Assembly: GCA_963575745.1 (NCBI GenBank) | Contig: CAUYUJ010020269.1 | Location: 96,503 to 160,502 of the forward strand | Reading direction: 5' to 3' | Origin: Prorocentrum cordatum | Taxonomy: Eukaryota > Sar > Dinophyceae > Prorocentrales > Prorocentraceae | DNA: 64,000 bases | Shown here: positions 1-9,447 of the stretch, piece by piece | Layout: the number at the start of each line of letters is the position of its first letter | How positions within the stretch are numbered: the stretch's first letter is position 1 | Made by a program: the position numbers and the translations under genes | Notes under the pieces: generated by a model | What the model was told of the DNA's origin: nothing | The model's database searches: none | Seen by the model: only the letters and a program-made list of their open reading frames with translations

Positions 1-51
1 GGCGGCCCTGCGTGATCCTTTTGACCGAGGGAGAGGGAGGAGGGGGGAGGG

Positions 52-981
52 TCAACGCGGGCAGCGAACGAGGAGGAAGAGGACACGCGAGGGGGAGGGA
101 GAGGGGCCACATGGGGCGGGGGGGGCACGACGCAGAAGAGGGACAAAGGAAACCCTTGCCGGGCTCCACTTGGGCCCGACGCGCGGTCGGGAGCCCGCTG
201 GCGGGGTGCATTTGCAGCACCCGTACCACCTGATTCGATTGTATTTGGCGTGGGCCCCGGCCCAAAGCTTTATCTCGTGCTTCCTCAGGGCGCTCTCCGC
301 GTCCCTGAACGTGGGTTTCACGTGGAACACCTTGGCGAGGTCCTCGCAAGCTGCCCGGAGGTTGCCATCCCGCACATCAGGCAGCAACAGCGCGAACTCC
401 TGTCCACCAGCGCGGCGACTTGCCGGGTTCATGAATGGATGATACGCAAAAGTCGCGCCAGAGGCTGCGTTCCCGAGCTTGCTCCTCTCATCGCGGCGCA
501 TTAACTCAACCTTGTGCTCGTCACGGTATCCGAGAACCTGGCGCCCCTTCACGTCCGCTTCCATCGAAGTCCACGCGACCTGTAACATTTCAGCTCGCTC
601 TGTGGACTCCGCGTGCTGAAAACGGGATAATGCCTTTGACAAGTGTCCAAGAAGTGAGCTCGTCGACCACCGCCAGTAGCACAGATAGACCACCGCTAAA
701 AGCTCCAAGCGCACTGCAGTCGCGCCAGAGGCTGCGGCCCGAAGATACTCGCCGCTCGCTACGCCGACACGTATGTCATGTCTGTGTAGCAAAGTGAGGA
801 TGAACCCGCCGGCGACGTATGCGCCTACTTTGTCGGCCGCTTTGCCCAAGGCACCACTCAACCGGGCAATTTTCCAGTGCTGCCCTCTCGGCACTGGAGC
901 GCGGTATGCTGTGCACTTCGGGTTTTTGCAGCTCCCATCATCTCTGGCGCGCTCAAGGCACGTCTTGCAACGGAGCCCCAT
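52..981 (-). CDS. hypothetical protein with Cys4 zinc-binding N-terminus
   Basis: This is an open frame of 309 codons. The N-terminus carries C-x2-C-x9-C-x4-C (Cys 5, 8, 18, 23), which looks like a small zinc ribbon. A hydrophobic stretch follows near residues 90-105 and might be one membrane segment. The hairpin motif found across this contig is read in frame twice as AASGA (cores 724-732 and 457-465); a third copy (984-992) abuts the proposed ATG, so the true start could lie upstream in another exon. The last ~60 residues are Pro/Arg-rich and may be non-coding read-through into an intron or 3' flank. I do not recognise the family. The middle (about residues 20-240) looks like real protein; the ends are uncertain. 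Confidence 0.5.
   Translation of the reverse strand: MGLRCKTCLERARDDGSCKNPKCTAYRAPVPRGQHWKIARLSGALGKAADKVGAYVAGGFILTLLHRHDIRVGVASGEYLRAAASGATAVRLELLAVVYLCYWRWSTSSLLGHLSKALSRFQHAESTERAEMLQVAWTSMEADVKGRQVLGYRDEHKVELMRRDERSKLGNAASGATFAYHPFMNPASRRAGGQEFALLLPDVRDGNLRAACEDLAKVFHVKPTFRDAESALRKHEIKLWAGAHAKYNRIRWYGCCKCTPPAGSRPRVGPKWSPARVSFVPLLRRAPPAPCGPSPSPSRVLFLLVRCPR
457..465 (-). repeat. hairpin motif, example copy (family of 33 in 457-17166)
   Basis: Plus-strand core GCCAGAGGC flanked by CGC on the left and T-GCG on the right. Exact cores start at 457, 724, 984, 2231, 2511, 2803, 2971, 3345, 3780, 4303, 4662, 4914, 5104, 9307, 9402, 9700, 10162, 10606, 10948, 11532, 12060, 14265, 14701, 15062, 15849 and 17158. 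Variant cores start at 4144, 5134, 9871, 10474, 15394, 16237 and 16588. All have the same orientation. Read on the coding strand it is a stem with a 3-nt loop TCT and one bulged A. Confidence 0.9.
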
Positions 982-1204
982 CGCGCCAGAGGCTGCGAGA
1001 GCGCGCGGAGCGCTCCGTCACCCCGCGCGGCCGATAGCCCGCACGAAGAGCGCGGGCTGGACCAGTGCGCGCTCGAGCCCACGCAGCTACGCACAATCGG
1101 ATAGTGAGAGGGGCGTCAAGCGTTTGTTGCATGCTGCGAAGAGCAGTGTAGTACAATTATGGGCGGGGGCAGGTGCTTTCTTTGGGTGTATTTAATCTGC
1201 CCTA

Positions 1205-1888
1205 CTGGGCGGTAACTGGTCTACTTTGGGACGATATCTGGCCTCATAATGGGCGGTACGATTTCCTCTGGGGTGGGGCTGGTACACTTCTGGGCGGCGT
1301 CTGGTGCACATGTGGGAGGTCTGATTTATTTTTGGGCGGGGTCTGGTCTCCTTTGGGGCGGGGTCTGGTCTCCTTGCGGCTGGTCTGATCTACTTGTGGG
1401 CGGGGCTGGATCTACTTTGGGGTGGGGTCTGGTCTACATTTGGGCGGGTCTGCGCTACTTGGGGACAGGGGCCGATCTTCTTTTGGCTGGGGGTTGATCT
1501 ACTTTTGGGCGGGGTCTGGTCTCCTTGTGGGAGGTCTGATCTACTTCTGGGCGGGGTATGATCTACTTGTGGGTGGGGTCACGTCTCCTTGCGGGCGGTC
1601 TGATCTACTTTTGGGCGGGGTCTGATCTACTTTTGGGCGGGGTCTGGTCTACTTTTGGGCGGGGTCTGATCTACTTTTCCACGGGGTCTGGTCTACTTTT
1701 GGGTGGTCTGGTCTACTTTTGGGCGGGTCTGGTGTACTTTTGGACGGGGTGCGGTCTCCTTGCGGGTGGTCTGATCTACATTTGGGCGGGGTCTGATCTA
1801 CTTTTCCACGGGGTATGGTCTCCTTGCGTGTGGTCTGACCTACTTTTGGGCGGGTCTCATCTACTTTTGGGCGGGTGTGATCTACTTT
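1205..1888 (+). repeat. GT-rich ~22-bp satellite, block 1
   Basis: Degenerate tandem units close to GGTCTGATCTACTTTTGGGC, about 21-23 bp long, with variants such as CTCCTTGTGGGTGGT. Long open frames rich in Gly, Leu and Trp across it are artefacts of the repeat. The same family makes the outer arms of the palindrome at 6305-9125 and the block at 12490-14130. Confidence 0.9.
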
Positions 1889-1944
1889 GAGTTTGTTTTT
1901 TTTGGTTCGGTATACCTTGTTTTGTCACGTGTCCTGCGTTGTTC

Positions 1945-2115
1945 TTACCAGGAAAGCCCCGGAGGCCGCAGGAGGCCGCAGGAGGGCGCAGGAGGTCCCG
2001 GGCGGCCCCAGGAGGCCGCAGGAGGCCCCGGGAGGCCCCTGGAGTTCCTGGGGAGCCTCAGGAAGCCCCAGGAGGCCCCAGGAACCCCCAAGAGGCTCCA
2101 GGGGGACAAGTAGAG
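1945..2115 (+). repeat. GGAGGCC(C/G)CA tandem repeat
   Basis: About 170 bp of short purine-rich units (AGGAGGCCGC, AGGAGGCCCC) with no sign of coding. It lies between satellite block 1 and the next coding region. The rest of 1890-2550 holds two hairpin motifs (2231, 2511), a short GAC/GAG run near 2340-2365 and two ~49-bp direct repeats at 2402-2500 containing TCGCCAAAACTGACACGGGC-like sequence. Confidence 0.7.
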
Positions 2116-2553
2116 CCGGGGGCAGGCAGAGGACGGGATAGCGACGCAGGAGCGAAGTCCCCCGGAGGACGGGGCAGGCAGTCCTGTTCTGGTTGCCCGG
2201 GGCATTCCCCGGACGTCGAGCCTCCATCCCGCCAGAGGCTGGGTTTCGCTGCGCCCTGGCCCTCACGAGGGAGAAAGATAAGTAAGCATCGGGAGCAGGG
2301 GGGGGGACTGAGGAATAATGCAGCAGGGAGGCGGAGGGGAGGACGACGACGACGACGACGAGGGAAGCTCATTTCAAACGTTGTTCGGCGTCGCTCGGGC
2401 GCGGAATCTGCACTCTCGCCAAAACTGACACGGGCGCCAGAGCTGGGCGCGGAATCTGCACTTCCGCCAAAACTGACACGGGCACCAGAGCTGGGCGCGA
2501 GACTATTCCCGCCAGAGGCTGGGATCGGCACCGAAGGCGCCAAGGGCACGTGC

Positions 2554-5171
2554 TCACCGCCGCCCGCGTTTCCAAGGCGCCGTGGGCAAACCGTACATAC
2601 CGGTCTCCTGGTAGTGAAACGCTTTCGCGTTGCGCCTCGTGGTTCCCGGCGCATTCTGCGAGACAGGATGCTTGCGCTTCTGGATCCAGACAGGCAGGCT
2701 CAGGTAAGCGCGGTAGATATCGTAGCATGAGCACCAGTCTTTCCCGAACCAGATGAGTTCGGCCAGCGTGATGAATTGGCCAGTGCGGATCTGCCAGTTC
2801 CCGCCAGAGGCTGGGTTCCACCTCATCAAGCCAGTCTCGCCGCCGTCCTGTGTCATGATCAACTCCAAGTCTTCGTTGGTCAAGTGCCCTTTGCGTGAGG
2901 AGAGCCACGAATAAGTCGCCCAGCTGCGCGCGAATTGGTAATGCCAGTAGGCAGTTTGAAGGATGCTCCCGCCAGAGGCTGGGAAGGGCTTCCACTCTGT
3001 GCGCACAAGCCTGGCCTCGCCATCGTGCAGCGTCAAAATGTGCTTGACGTAGTCGCGCGTGTCGCGCACGCCGGGGAAGTCCTCAATCGAGGCGACGGGT
3101 GTCTCCGTCGGTGCCGCCCTCTCCCCAATCCCCCTCCTCGCCCTGGCCCCCTCTCCCCCCCCCTCCCCCCTCCTCGTCCTCTCCCTCCTCGTTCGCCGAC
3201 CCCCCCCCCTCCCGCGCGGGGGGAAGCGGGGATGGGCGGAGAGGGCGTTGCTGGGGGTCGACTGGGCTTTCGCATCGCTGGAGACAACCCCCGCCATTCC
3301 TGCTTGAGCTGCAGCCAGTCCTCTTCCTGGAGCACCCACCACCCGCCAGAGGCTGGGCTGAGGTCCGGCCACTCCTCGCAGAAGAGCAGACGGTCGTGCT
3401 CCATCTGGTGGGTCAGCAAATGCATGTAGTGGACCTTCCTGCCGGCGATGGCCTTCACGACATCCTCGTTGAGGCCCCAGCGCCCGGCGTTCTTGGAAGG
3501 GATTCCCGCGATGAACTCTGCGGCGTCTGGGATCGGGTCCGCGTACGCCCGCAGGTGCTGGAGGAGCAGCGCCCGATGCTGATCGCGAGCCCTGGCCGTC
3601 GCCGCTGGCTCCCGAGGAGGACCCCCCGCCCGCGGCCTGCTCTGCCAGTAATCGCCGAAGTGCAGCTGCCTATCGCTGGTGCGCACAATCTGGCGAAGCC
3701 GCTCCTTCTGGTCCTCGGTCAGCCGCTGCAGCCTCTTGGCGGACACGTGCATGGTGAGGTCGATCTCGCCGTCCGCCCCGCCAGAGGCTGGGTCGCGCGG
3801 GCGCGCGGGCCCCGCTCGCGACCTCGAGCGGCGACGCACCCTGCTCTGCGGCTCCGCTGGGTCGGCCTCGACGCCCTCCTCCTCCTCGTCCGACGGAGGG
3901 TCCGACTTCTGATCTGGGCTGTAATCGAGATCGCGGACTTCAGCCGATTCCTGCTCGGACATCCTCATCGCCTCGTCCAGCTGGAAATCCTCGAGGTGGT
4001 CGCGGCGCTCGGCGCCGCCTGGGGCGCTGTCCGCAGGCTTGTCGCAGGCGGCAGCACCGGCATCGACGCTCGCCGCTGGCAGCAGCGCGGAGGCCGCGCT
4101 GGTGGCGTCGGCGGACGCCCCCGGCGCGGCGGCGGGCGCCCCCGCCAAAGGCTCCACCGGACAGGCGGTGTCCGGGGCCGGAGGGCTCTGCGGCGCGGGC
4201 TGGCTGGGGGCTGGCGGGCTCTGCGGCGCGGGCTCGCCGGGGGCCGGCGGCCTCTCCGGCGCGGGCTCGCTGGCGCGGGCCGGCGCCCGCGCCGCGTCTC
4301 CCGCCAGAGGCTGGGGCCCGGCCGTCGGCGGCGCCGCAGTTGCCGCCGGAGGCGCGGGCCTGGCCGGCGGCGGCGCCGCAATTGCCGCCGGAGGCAGGGG
4401 CCTGGCCGGCGGCGGCGCCGCAGTGGCCGCCGGAGGCTGGGGCGCGACGCCGGCAGAGGAAGAGCTCGCACTGGCCCCGGCCCCCCCCTCCTCAGGGGGG
4501 AAGCCGAGCGGCCACGAGCGGGCGGCCTCGGCGACATCCAAGAATATCGCCTCCGCGTGGGCGAGGTTATCCGCCGTCGCGGCCTTCCCTTGCATCAACC
4601 ACCACATCGCCGCGAGCGGCTTCTTGATATGGTTTGTGGTCCATCCGAGGGTGAACTTCGCGCCAGAGGCTGCGAGCGTCACTGACAAGTCCCAAGGGGA
4701 CTGGTGATATTTATAGGCCCAACCGTCCTCGTCGAAGCACTTGGGGTCGAGCGCCTTGTCCACCTTGTGCGGCGTGGCGGTGGAGACGAGCGGGTGGCTC
4801 AGCAAGAGGGCGCGTAGGCGGTGGATGTTGGTGTAGTGCTCCATCAGAACGCCCTCCCTCACTCTGGTTTCCAACTGCGCCTCCTGCGGCGCTCCCATTG
4901 GAAGGGGTGTCCCGCCAGAGGCTGGGGCCCTCACGAGGAAAGGAACGAAGAGCCACTTGTGGCTTCCCCCGGTAGGCATTTGGACTGAGTAGTAGTGCCA
5001 CGGCCGTTGTGCGCCGGGGGTCGGCTTGGCGCTGGTATTGCCAAAGGCAATGGTCTCGCTGGTTCGGAGAGGATTGCCGCGGCGCCAATCCCGCAAGTTT
5101 CCCGCCAGAGGCTGGGGTTCAGTCAAGTCTCCCGCCAAAGGTTGGGGCCCAGCGAGTGGATGCTCCGACAT
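2554..5171 (-). CDS. hypothetical protein, Pro/Ala-rich, two exons inferred
   Basis: Two overlapping frames join if 3082-3299 is an intron: exon 1 is 5171-3300 (624 codons), exon 2 is 3081-2554 (175 codons plus stop), about 799 aa, phase 0. The N-terminal third (residues 60-210) has a globular look. Residues 215-370 are Pro/Ala-rich linker and 385-440 are acidic with Arg/Ser runs. A conserved-looking domain then runs from about 450 across the intron to the end and is rich in Trp and His. Eight exact and two variant hairpin motifs lie within this span, all but two in exons, read as PASGG, AASGA and QPLAG; three copies sit at the N-terminus. The start is uncertain. An indel in the G-rich tract 3110-3240 would explain the frame change equally well. 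Family not recognised. Confidence 0.55.
3082..3299 (-). other. putative intron (GA-AG) in the 2554-5171 gene
   Basis: Joining CAG|GA on the 5' side to GAG|GA on the 3' side restores frame with phase 0. The interior is a polypurine tract on the coding strand. An in-phase alternative with a GT donor exists upstream (at TGG|GTGCTC), so the exact donor is inferred. Confidence 0.4.
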
Positions 5172-5780
5172 CCCGGCCGAGAGGGCTTGGAGCGGCTGTG
5201 GACTGGGCCGAGAGGGCTTGGAGGCGCTTGCAGCACGAGCGGCTTGGGCCGAGACGGCTGTGGAGAGCAGCTGCCCCCTGCCTCTTTTTCCTCCTCCCCG
5301 TCTTACTCACAACCGCTCCCTGGAGCCCTCCCAGGATCCAACCGCCTCGATTTTCAGAGGTGCGTCCAGCCGTGGCGACGAACGGCCCTCTGGGGGCGCA
5401 CTGCTCTCCTAGAGACGTTGGCGACGTGGCGACGCTCTGGCCAGAGTTTCGAGGCGAAGGCAGCCGTGGCGACGATGCCTCCGTGGCTCCAGCATGCTCC
5501 AGCCGTGGCGACGATTGGTCCGCCTCCCCATATTCCATGGTTGTTCTCTCCCACCTCTTGTACTCCTTCCTCCTCGTCCCACTTCCTCTCGTCTTCTACT
5601 CCCTCCTGCTCTACTACTCCTTCCTCCTCCTCCCACTTCCACTCCCTCCTCTTCGTCCTCGTCCTCGTCCTCGTCCAAAACCTCCTCCTCCTCCCACTTT
5701 CCGCCCCACCCCTGCCCCCGTCCCTCCGCGTGCCAGGCGCGCGCAAACTTGCATGGCTGGCACGCGCAGCTCTATGAAGT
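5172..5780. other. non-coding spacer with CCGTGGCGACGA repeats and TCC tract
   Basis: Between 5360 and 5515 the string CCGTGGCGACGA recurs with small changes about every 40-120 bp. From 5540 to 5700 the plus strand is a TCC/CTT pyrimidine tract. No supported gene. Confidence 0.5.
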
Positions 5781-5849
5781 CTCTGAGATTCCGCGCCGAC
5801 ATTCCCACGCGACCAGCCACCCCGGGGGGGAGGGCCCGACAGGAGCCAT

Positions 5850-6250
5850 AGCATGGGATCGCATAGCACTGCATCGCGTGGCCTAGCACGGCATATCATC
5901 GCATCGCACAAGGTTCCATGTGTTCGCAAGGCGTTGCAATGCAATGCACAGAGCACACTCGCACCAAGTCCAGACACTGCCCAGAAGTACGCCAGAGCCG
6001 TACTGTGTACAACATTCACACACGACCACCATGTGTCTCACAGAGAGGTTGTTGGGTGGGAACACCAGAGCTACAGCATGGCATCCCGTCGGATGGCGTC
6101 GCATACTATAGCATAGCATCGCACCACACCGGAGAGCAGCGCACGGCGTGGCACAGCATTGCTTAACAACGCATGGCATACCACGGGAATGCGTACATAT
6201 GGACAGCGTTCAAACGATCACGGAGCACGGTTTGGGATAGCATGTCGTAG
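5850..6250. repeat. degenerate GCATCGCA-type repeat region
   Basis: Short words such as GCATAGCA, GCATCGCA and GGCATAGC recur irregularly through about 400 bp. The open frames here are Cys/His/Met-rich by repeat composition. No gene supported. Confidence 0.5.
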
Positions 6251-7289
6251 CAAAGCAAACAAGTTAAGAAGATGTAACAAACACACGCCATGGAAATTCA
6301 TGGTCTAAAGTAGATCACACCCCGCCCAAAAAAGTAGATCAGACCACGCCCAAAAGTACATCAGACAACCCACAAGGAGACCAGACCCCGCGTCAAAGTA
6401 GGCCAGACCCCGTCCAAAAATAAATCCGACCACCCACACGTAGACCAGACCCTGCCCACAAGTACAGCACACCCGCCCAAAAGCAGAGCAGACCACCCGC
6501 AAATAGACCACACCCCGCCCAAAAGTAGATCAGACCCCGCCCGAAAGTAGATCAGACCACCCACTCGGAGACCAGACCCCGCCCAAAAGTACATCAGACC
6601 ACCCACAAGGAGACCAGACCCCGTCCACAAGTAGAGCAGACCCGCCCAATTGCAGATCAAACCACCCGCAAGGAGATCAGACCCCACCCAAAAGTAGATC
6701 AGACCCCGCCCAAAAGTACATCAGACCACCCACAAGGAGACCAGATCCCGCCCTAAAGTAGAGCAGACCCGCCCAACAGCAGACCCGACCACCCATACGT
6801 AGACCAGACCCCCCCAAAAAGTAGATCAGACCTCGCCCAAAAGTAGATCAGACCACCCACATGGAGACAAGATCCCGCCCGCAAGTAGATCAGACACCGC
6901 CCAAAAGTAGATCAGACCACCCGCAAGGAGACCAGACCCCGCCTAAAAGTAGACCAGACCTGCCCAAAAGTAGATCAGACCACCCAAACGTAGACCAGAC
7001 CTGGTCCACAAATAGGGCAGACCCGCCCAGACGCATATCATACCACCCACATGTAGACCAGACCCCGCCCAAAACTAGATCAGACCCCGCCCAAAAGTAG
7101 ATCGGACCACCCGCAAGGAGATCATGCCCCACCCAAAAGTAGATCAGACCCCGCCCAAGAAGCGGATCAGACCACGCACTAGTAGACCAGACCTTGTCCA
7201 CAAGTAGAGCAGGCCCGCACAAAAGTAGACCAGACCACACATAAGTTGACCAGACCCCTCCCAAAAGTAAATCAGACCCCGACCATAAA

Positions 7290-7735
7290 ATATAACCGGG
7301 CCGTTTCTGGAAACGAGGAAGGAAAACCGGGCCGTTTCTGGAAACGCGAAAAGAAAACCGGGCCGTTTCTGGAAACGAGGAAAGAAAAAAGGCCGTTTCT
7401 GAAACCGAGGGAAGAAAACCGGGCCGTTTCTGGAAACGAGAAAACAAAACCGGCCCGTTTCTGGAAACGAGGAAAGAAAAAGGGCCGTTTCTGAAACCGA
7501 GGGAAGAAAACCGGGCCGTTTCTGGAAACGAGAAAACAAAACCGGCCCGTTTCTGGAAACGAGGAAAGAAAAAGGGCCGTTTCTGAAACCGAGAGAAGAA
7601 AACCGGGCCGTTTCTGGAAACGAGGAAAGAAAACCGGGCCGTTTCTGGAAACGAGGAAAGAAAAAGGGCCGTTTCTGAAACCGAGGGAAGAAAACCCTAC
7701 CGTTTCTGGAAACGACAGAAGAAAACTTGTGGTCC
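7290..7735 (-). repeat. ~31-bp GTTTC/GAAAC tandem repeat, left copy
   Basis: Alternates two submotifs, CCGTTTCTGGAAACGAGGAAAG-like and CCGTTTCTGAAACCGAGGGAAG-like, each itself partly palindromic (GTTTC...GAAAC). Apparent Phe/Arg/Pro-rich frames in the opposite direction come from the repeat. Confidence 0.85.
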
Positions 7736-7964
7736 CCCCCCCCCCACACACAAAGAAAGAAAACATGTCGGAAATCCGAACATGTTTTCTTCGCTCGGTT
7801 GCAAAACCGAGCGAAGAAAATATGTTCGGGTCTAGCATGTTGGCGAGAATGTTGTGGGCTCTATACTACATGTCATATAGGGCCCACAACATGCTCGCCA
7901 ACATGCCAAATCCGAACATGTTTTCTTCCCTCGGTTTCAGAACCGAGATGAGAAAATGAAAGCA

Positions 7965-8425
7965 TGCCTAGTGGGCTACTTTCCTCCTTCGTTTCCAGAA
8001 GCAGTCTGGTTTTCTTCCCTGGGTTTCAGAAACGGGCCGGTTTTCTTGCTTCGTTTCCAGAAACGGCCCGGTTTTCTTCCATCGGTTTCAGAAACGGCCC
8101 TTTTTCTTTCCTCGTTTCCAGAAACGGCCCGGTTTTCTTTCCTCGTTTCCAGAAACGGCCCGGTTTTCTTCCCTCGGTTTCAGAAACGGCCCTTTTTCTT
8201 TCCTCGTTTCCAGAAACGGGCCGGTTTTGTTTTCTCGTTTCCAGAAACGGCCCGGTTTTCTTCCCTCGGTTTCAGAAACGGCCCTTTTCCTTTCCTCGTT
8301 TCCAGAAACGGCCCGGTTTTCTTCTCTCGGTTTCATAAACGGCCTGGTTTTCTTTTTTCGTTTCCAGAAACTGCCCGGGCTGTCTTCCCTGGTTTCCAGA
8401 AGCGGGCCCTTTTTCTTTCTGGACG
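7965..8425 (+). repeat. ~31-bp GTTTC/GAAAC tandem repeat, right copy
   Basis: Inverse complement of the 7290-7735 array with the same two alternating submotifs. It forms the inner arm of the palindrome. Confidence 0.85.
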
Positions 8426-9306
8426 GGGTGTGACGCACTTTGGGCGGAGTCTGCTCTACTTGCGTGTGGTCTGGTGTACTTTTGGGCGGGCCTGCTCTAC
8501 TGGGGCACAGGGTTTGGTCTACTAGTGGGTGGTCTGATCTACTTTTGGGCGGGGTCTGCTCTACTTGCGAACGGGGTCTGGTCTCCTTGTGGGTGGTCTG
8601 ATCTACTATTGGGCGGGGTCTGATCAACTTTTGGGCGAGGTCTGGCGTCCTTGTGGGTGGTCTGATGCACTTCTGGGCGTGGTCTGACCTACTTTAAGGC
8701 GGGGTCTGGTCTACTCAAGGGTGGTCTGGTCTACTGTTGGGCGGGTCTGGTCTACTTTTGGACGGGGCCTGGTCTCCTTGTCGGTGGTCTGATCTACTTT
8801 TGGGCGGGGTCTGACCTACTTTAAGGCGGGGTCTGGTCTACTCAAGGGTGGTCTGGTCTACTGTCTGGCGAGTCTGGTCTACTTTTGGACGGGGTCCGGT
8901 CTCTTTGCGGGTGGTCTGATCTACTTTTGGGCGGGGTGTGATCTCCTTTTGGGCGGGGTCTGGTCTCCTTGTGTGTGGTCTGATCTACTTTTGGGCGTGG
9001 TCTGATCTACTTTTGGGCGGGGTCTGGTCTACTTATGGGTGGTATGGTCTACTGTTGGGCGGGTTTTGCTCTACTTGTGGACAGGGTCTGGTCTACTTAT
9101 GGGTGGTTTGGCCTGGTTTGACGGGCGGCCTGGCCTTCTGCGCTGAATGGATTGGCTTGCGTCTGTGCGGGGTCGGAACATTTCCTCTGTTGCGTAACAG
9201 CGCCGCGCGCGTCCAAGGGCGCGTATGAAGCTGCACCTCCGGGCAAGAGACTGGTCTACCCATCAAAACTTGGCCGCGCTGGAAGGTCTTGCACGCTTCC
9301 TCGCGC

Positions 9307-9410
9307 GCCAGAGGCGTCACCCCGGAACTGCTCACGCACTGGAGTCGCGACGCGCGCAAAATTTCGACACCTGAGTCAGGGCCAGGCCGCGTCAGTGGCG
9401 CGCCAGAGGC
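9307..9410 (-). repeat. two hairpin motifs downstream of the 9448 stop
   Basis: Cores at 9307-9315 and 9402-9410 lie 3' of the stop codon. The motif is therefore not limited to coding sequence, or the coding region extends further through an unrecognised exon. Confidence 0.7.
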
Positions 9411-9447
9411 TGCGTCGTTTTCCCACCCGCGATCGCGCGCCTGCGAT

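Larger units (their letters stand above)
6305..9125. repeat. ~2.8-kb composite palindrome
   Basis: The left arm (6305-7863) reads as the inverse of the right arm (7877-9125). From outside in, each arm has GT-rich satellite (6305-7285 inverted; 8430-9125 direct), then a ~31-bp repeat built on CGTTTCTGGAAACGAGGAAA (7290-7735; inverse 7965-8425), then a unique core. Around the centre, 7835-7863 pairs with 7878-7906 with a few mismatches, leaving a loop near 7864-7877. Two smaller palindromes, near 7758-7793 and 7789-7819, sit in the left half of the core. Arm lengths differ, so pairing is imperfect in the satellite parts. Confidence 0.85.

Noticed and set aside
1249-1890. Gly/Leu/Trp-rich ORFs in the GT-rich satellite
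   Set aside because: They arise because the ~22-bp repeat lacks stops in some frames; equivalent frames appear in every satellite block.
3099-4685. 528-codon plus-strand ORF
   Set aside because: Arg/Gly/Pro-rich shadow of the minus-strand gene 2554-5171, lacking globular sequence.
7144-8525. Phe/Arg/Pro-rich repeat proteins (FPRFQKRPG-like)
   Set aside because: Produced by the GTTTC/GAAAC repeat on both arms of a palindrome, with several frames open at once.
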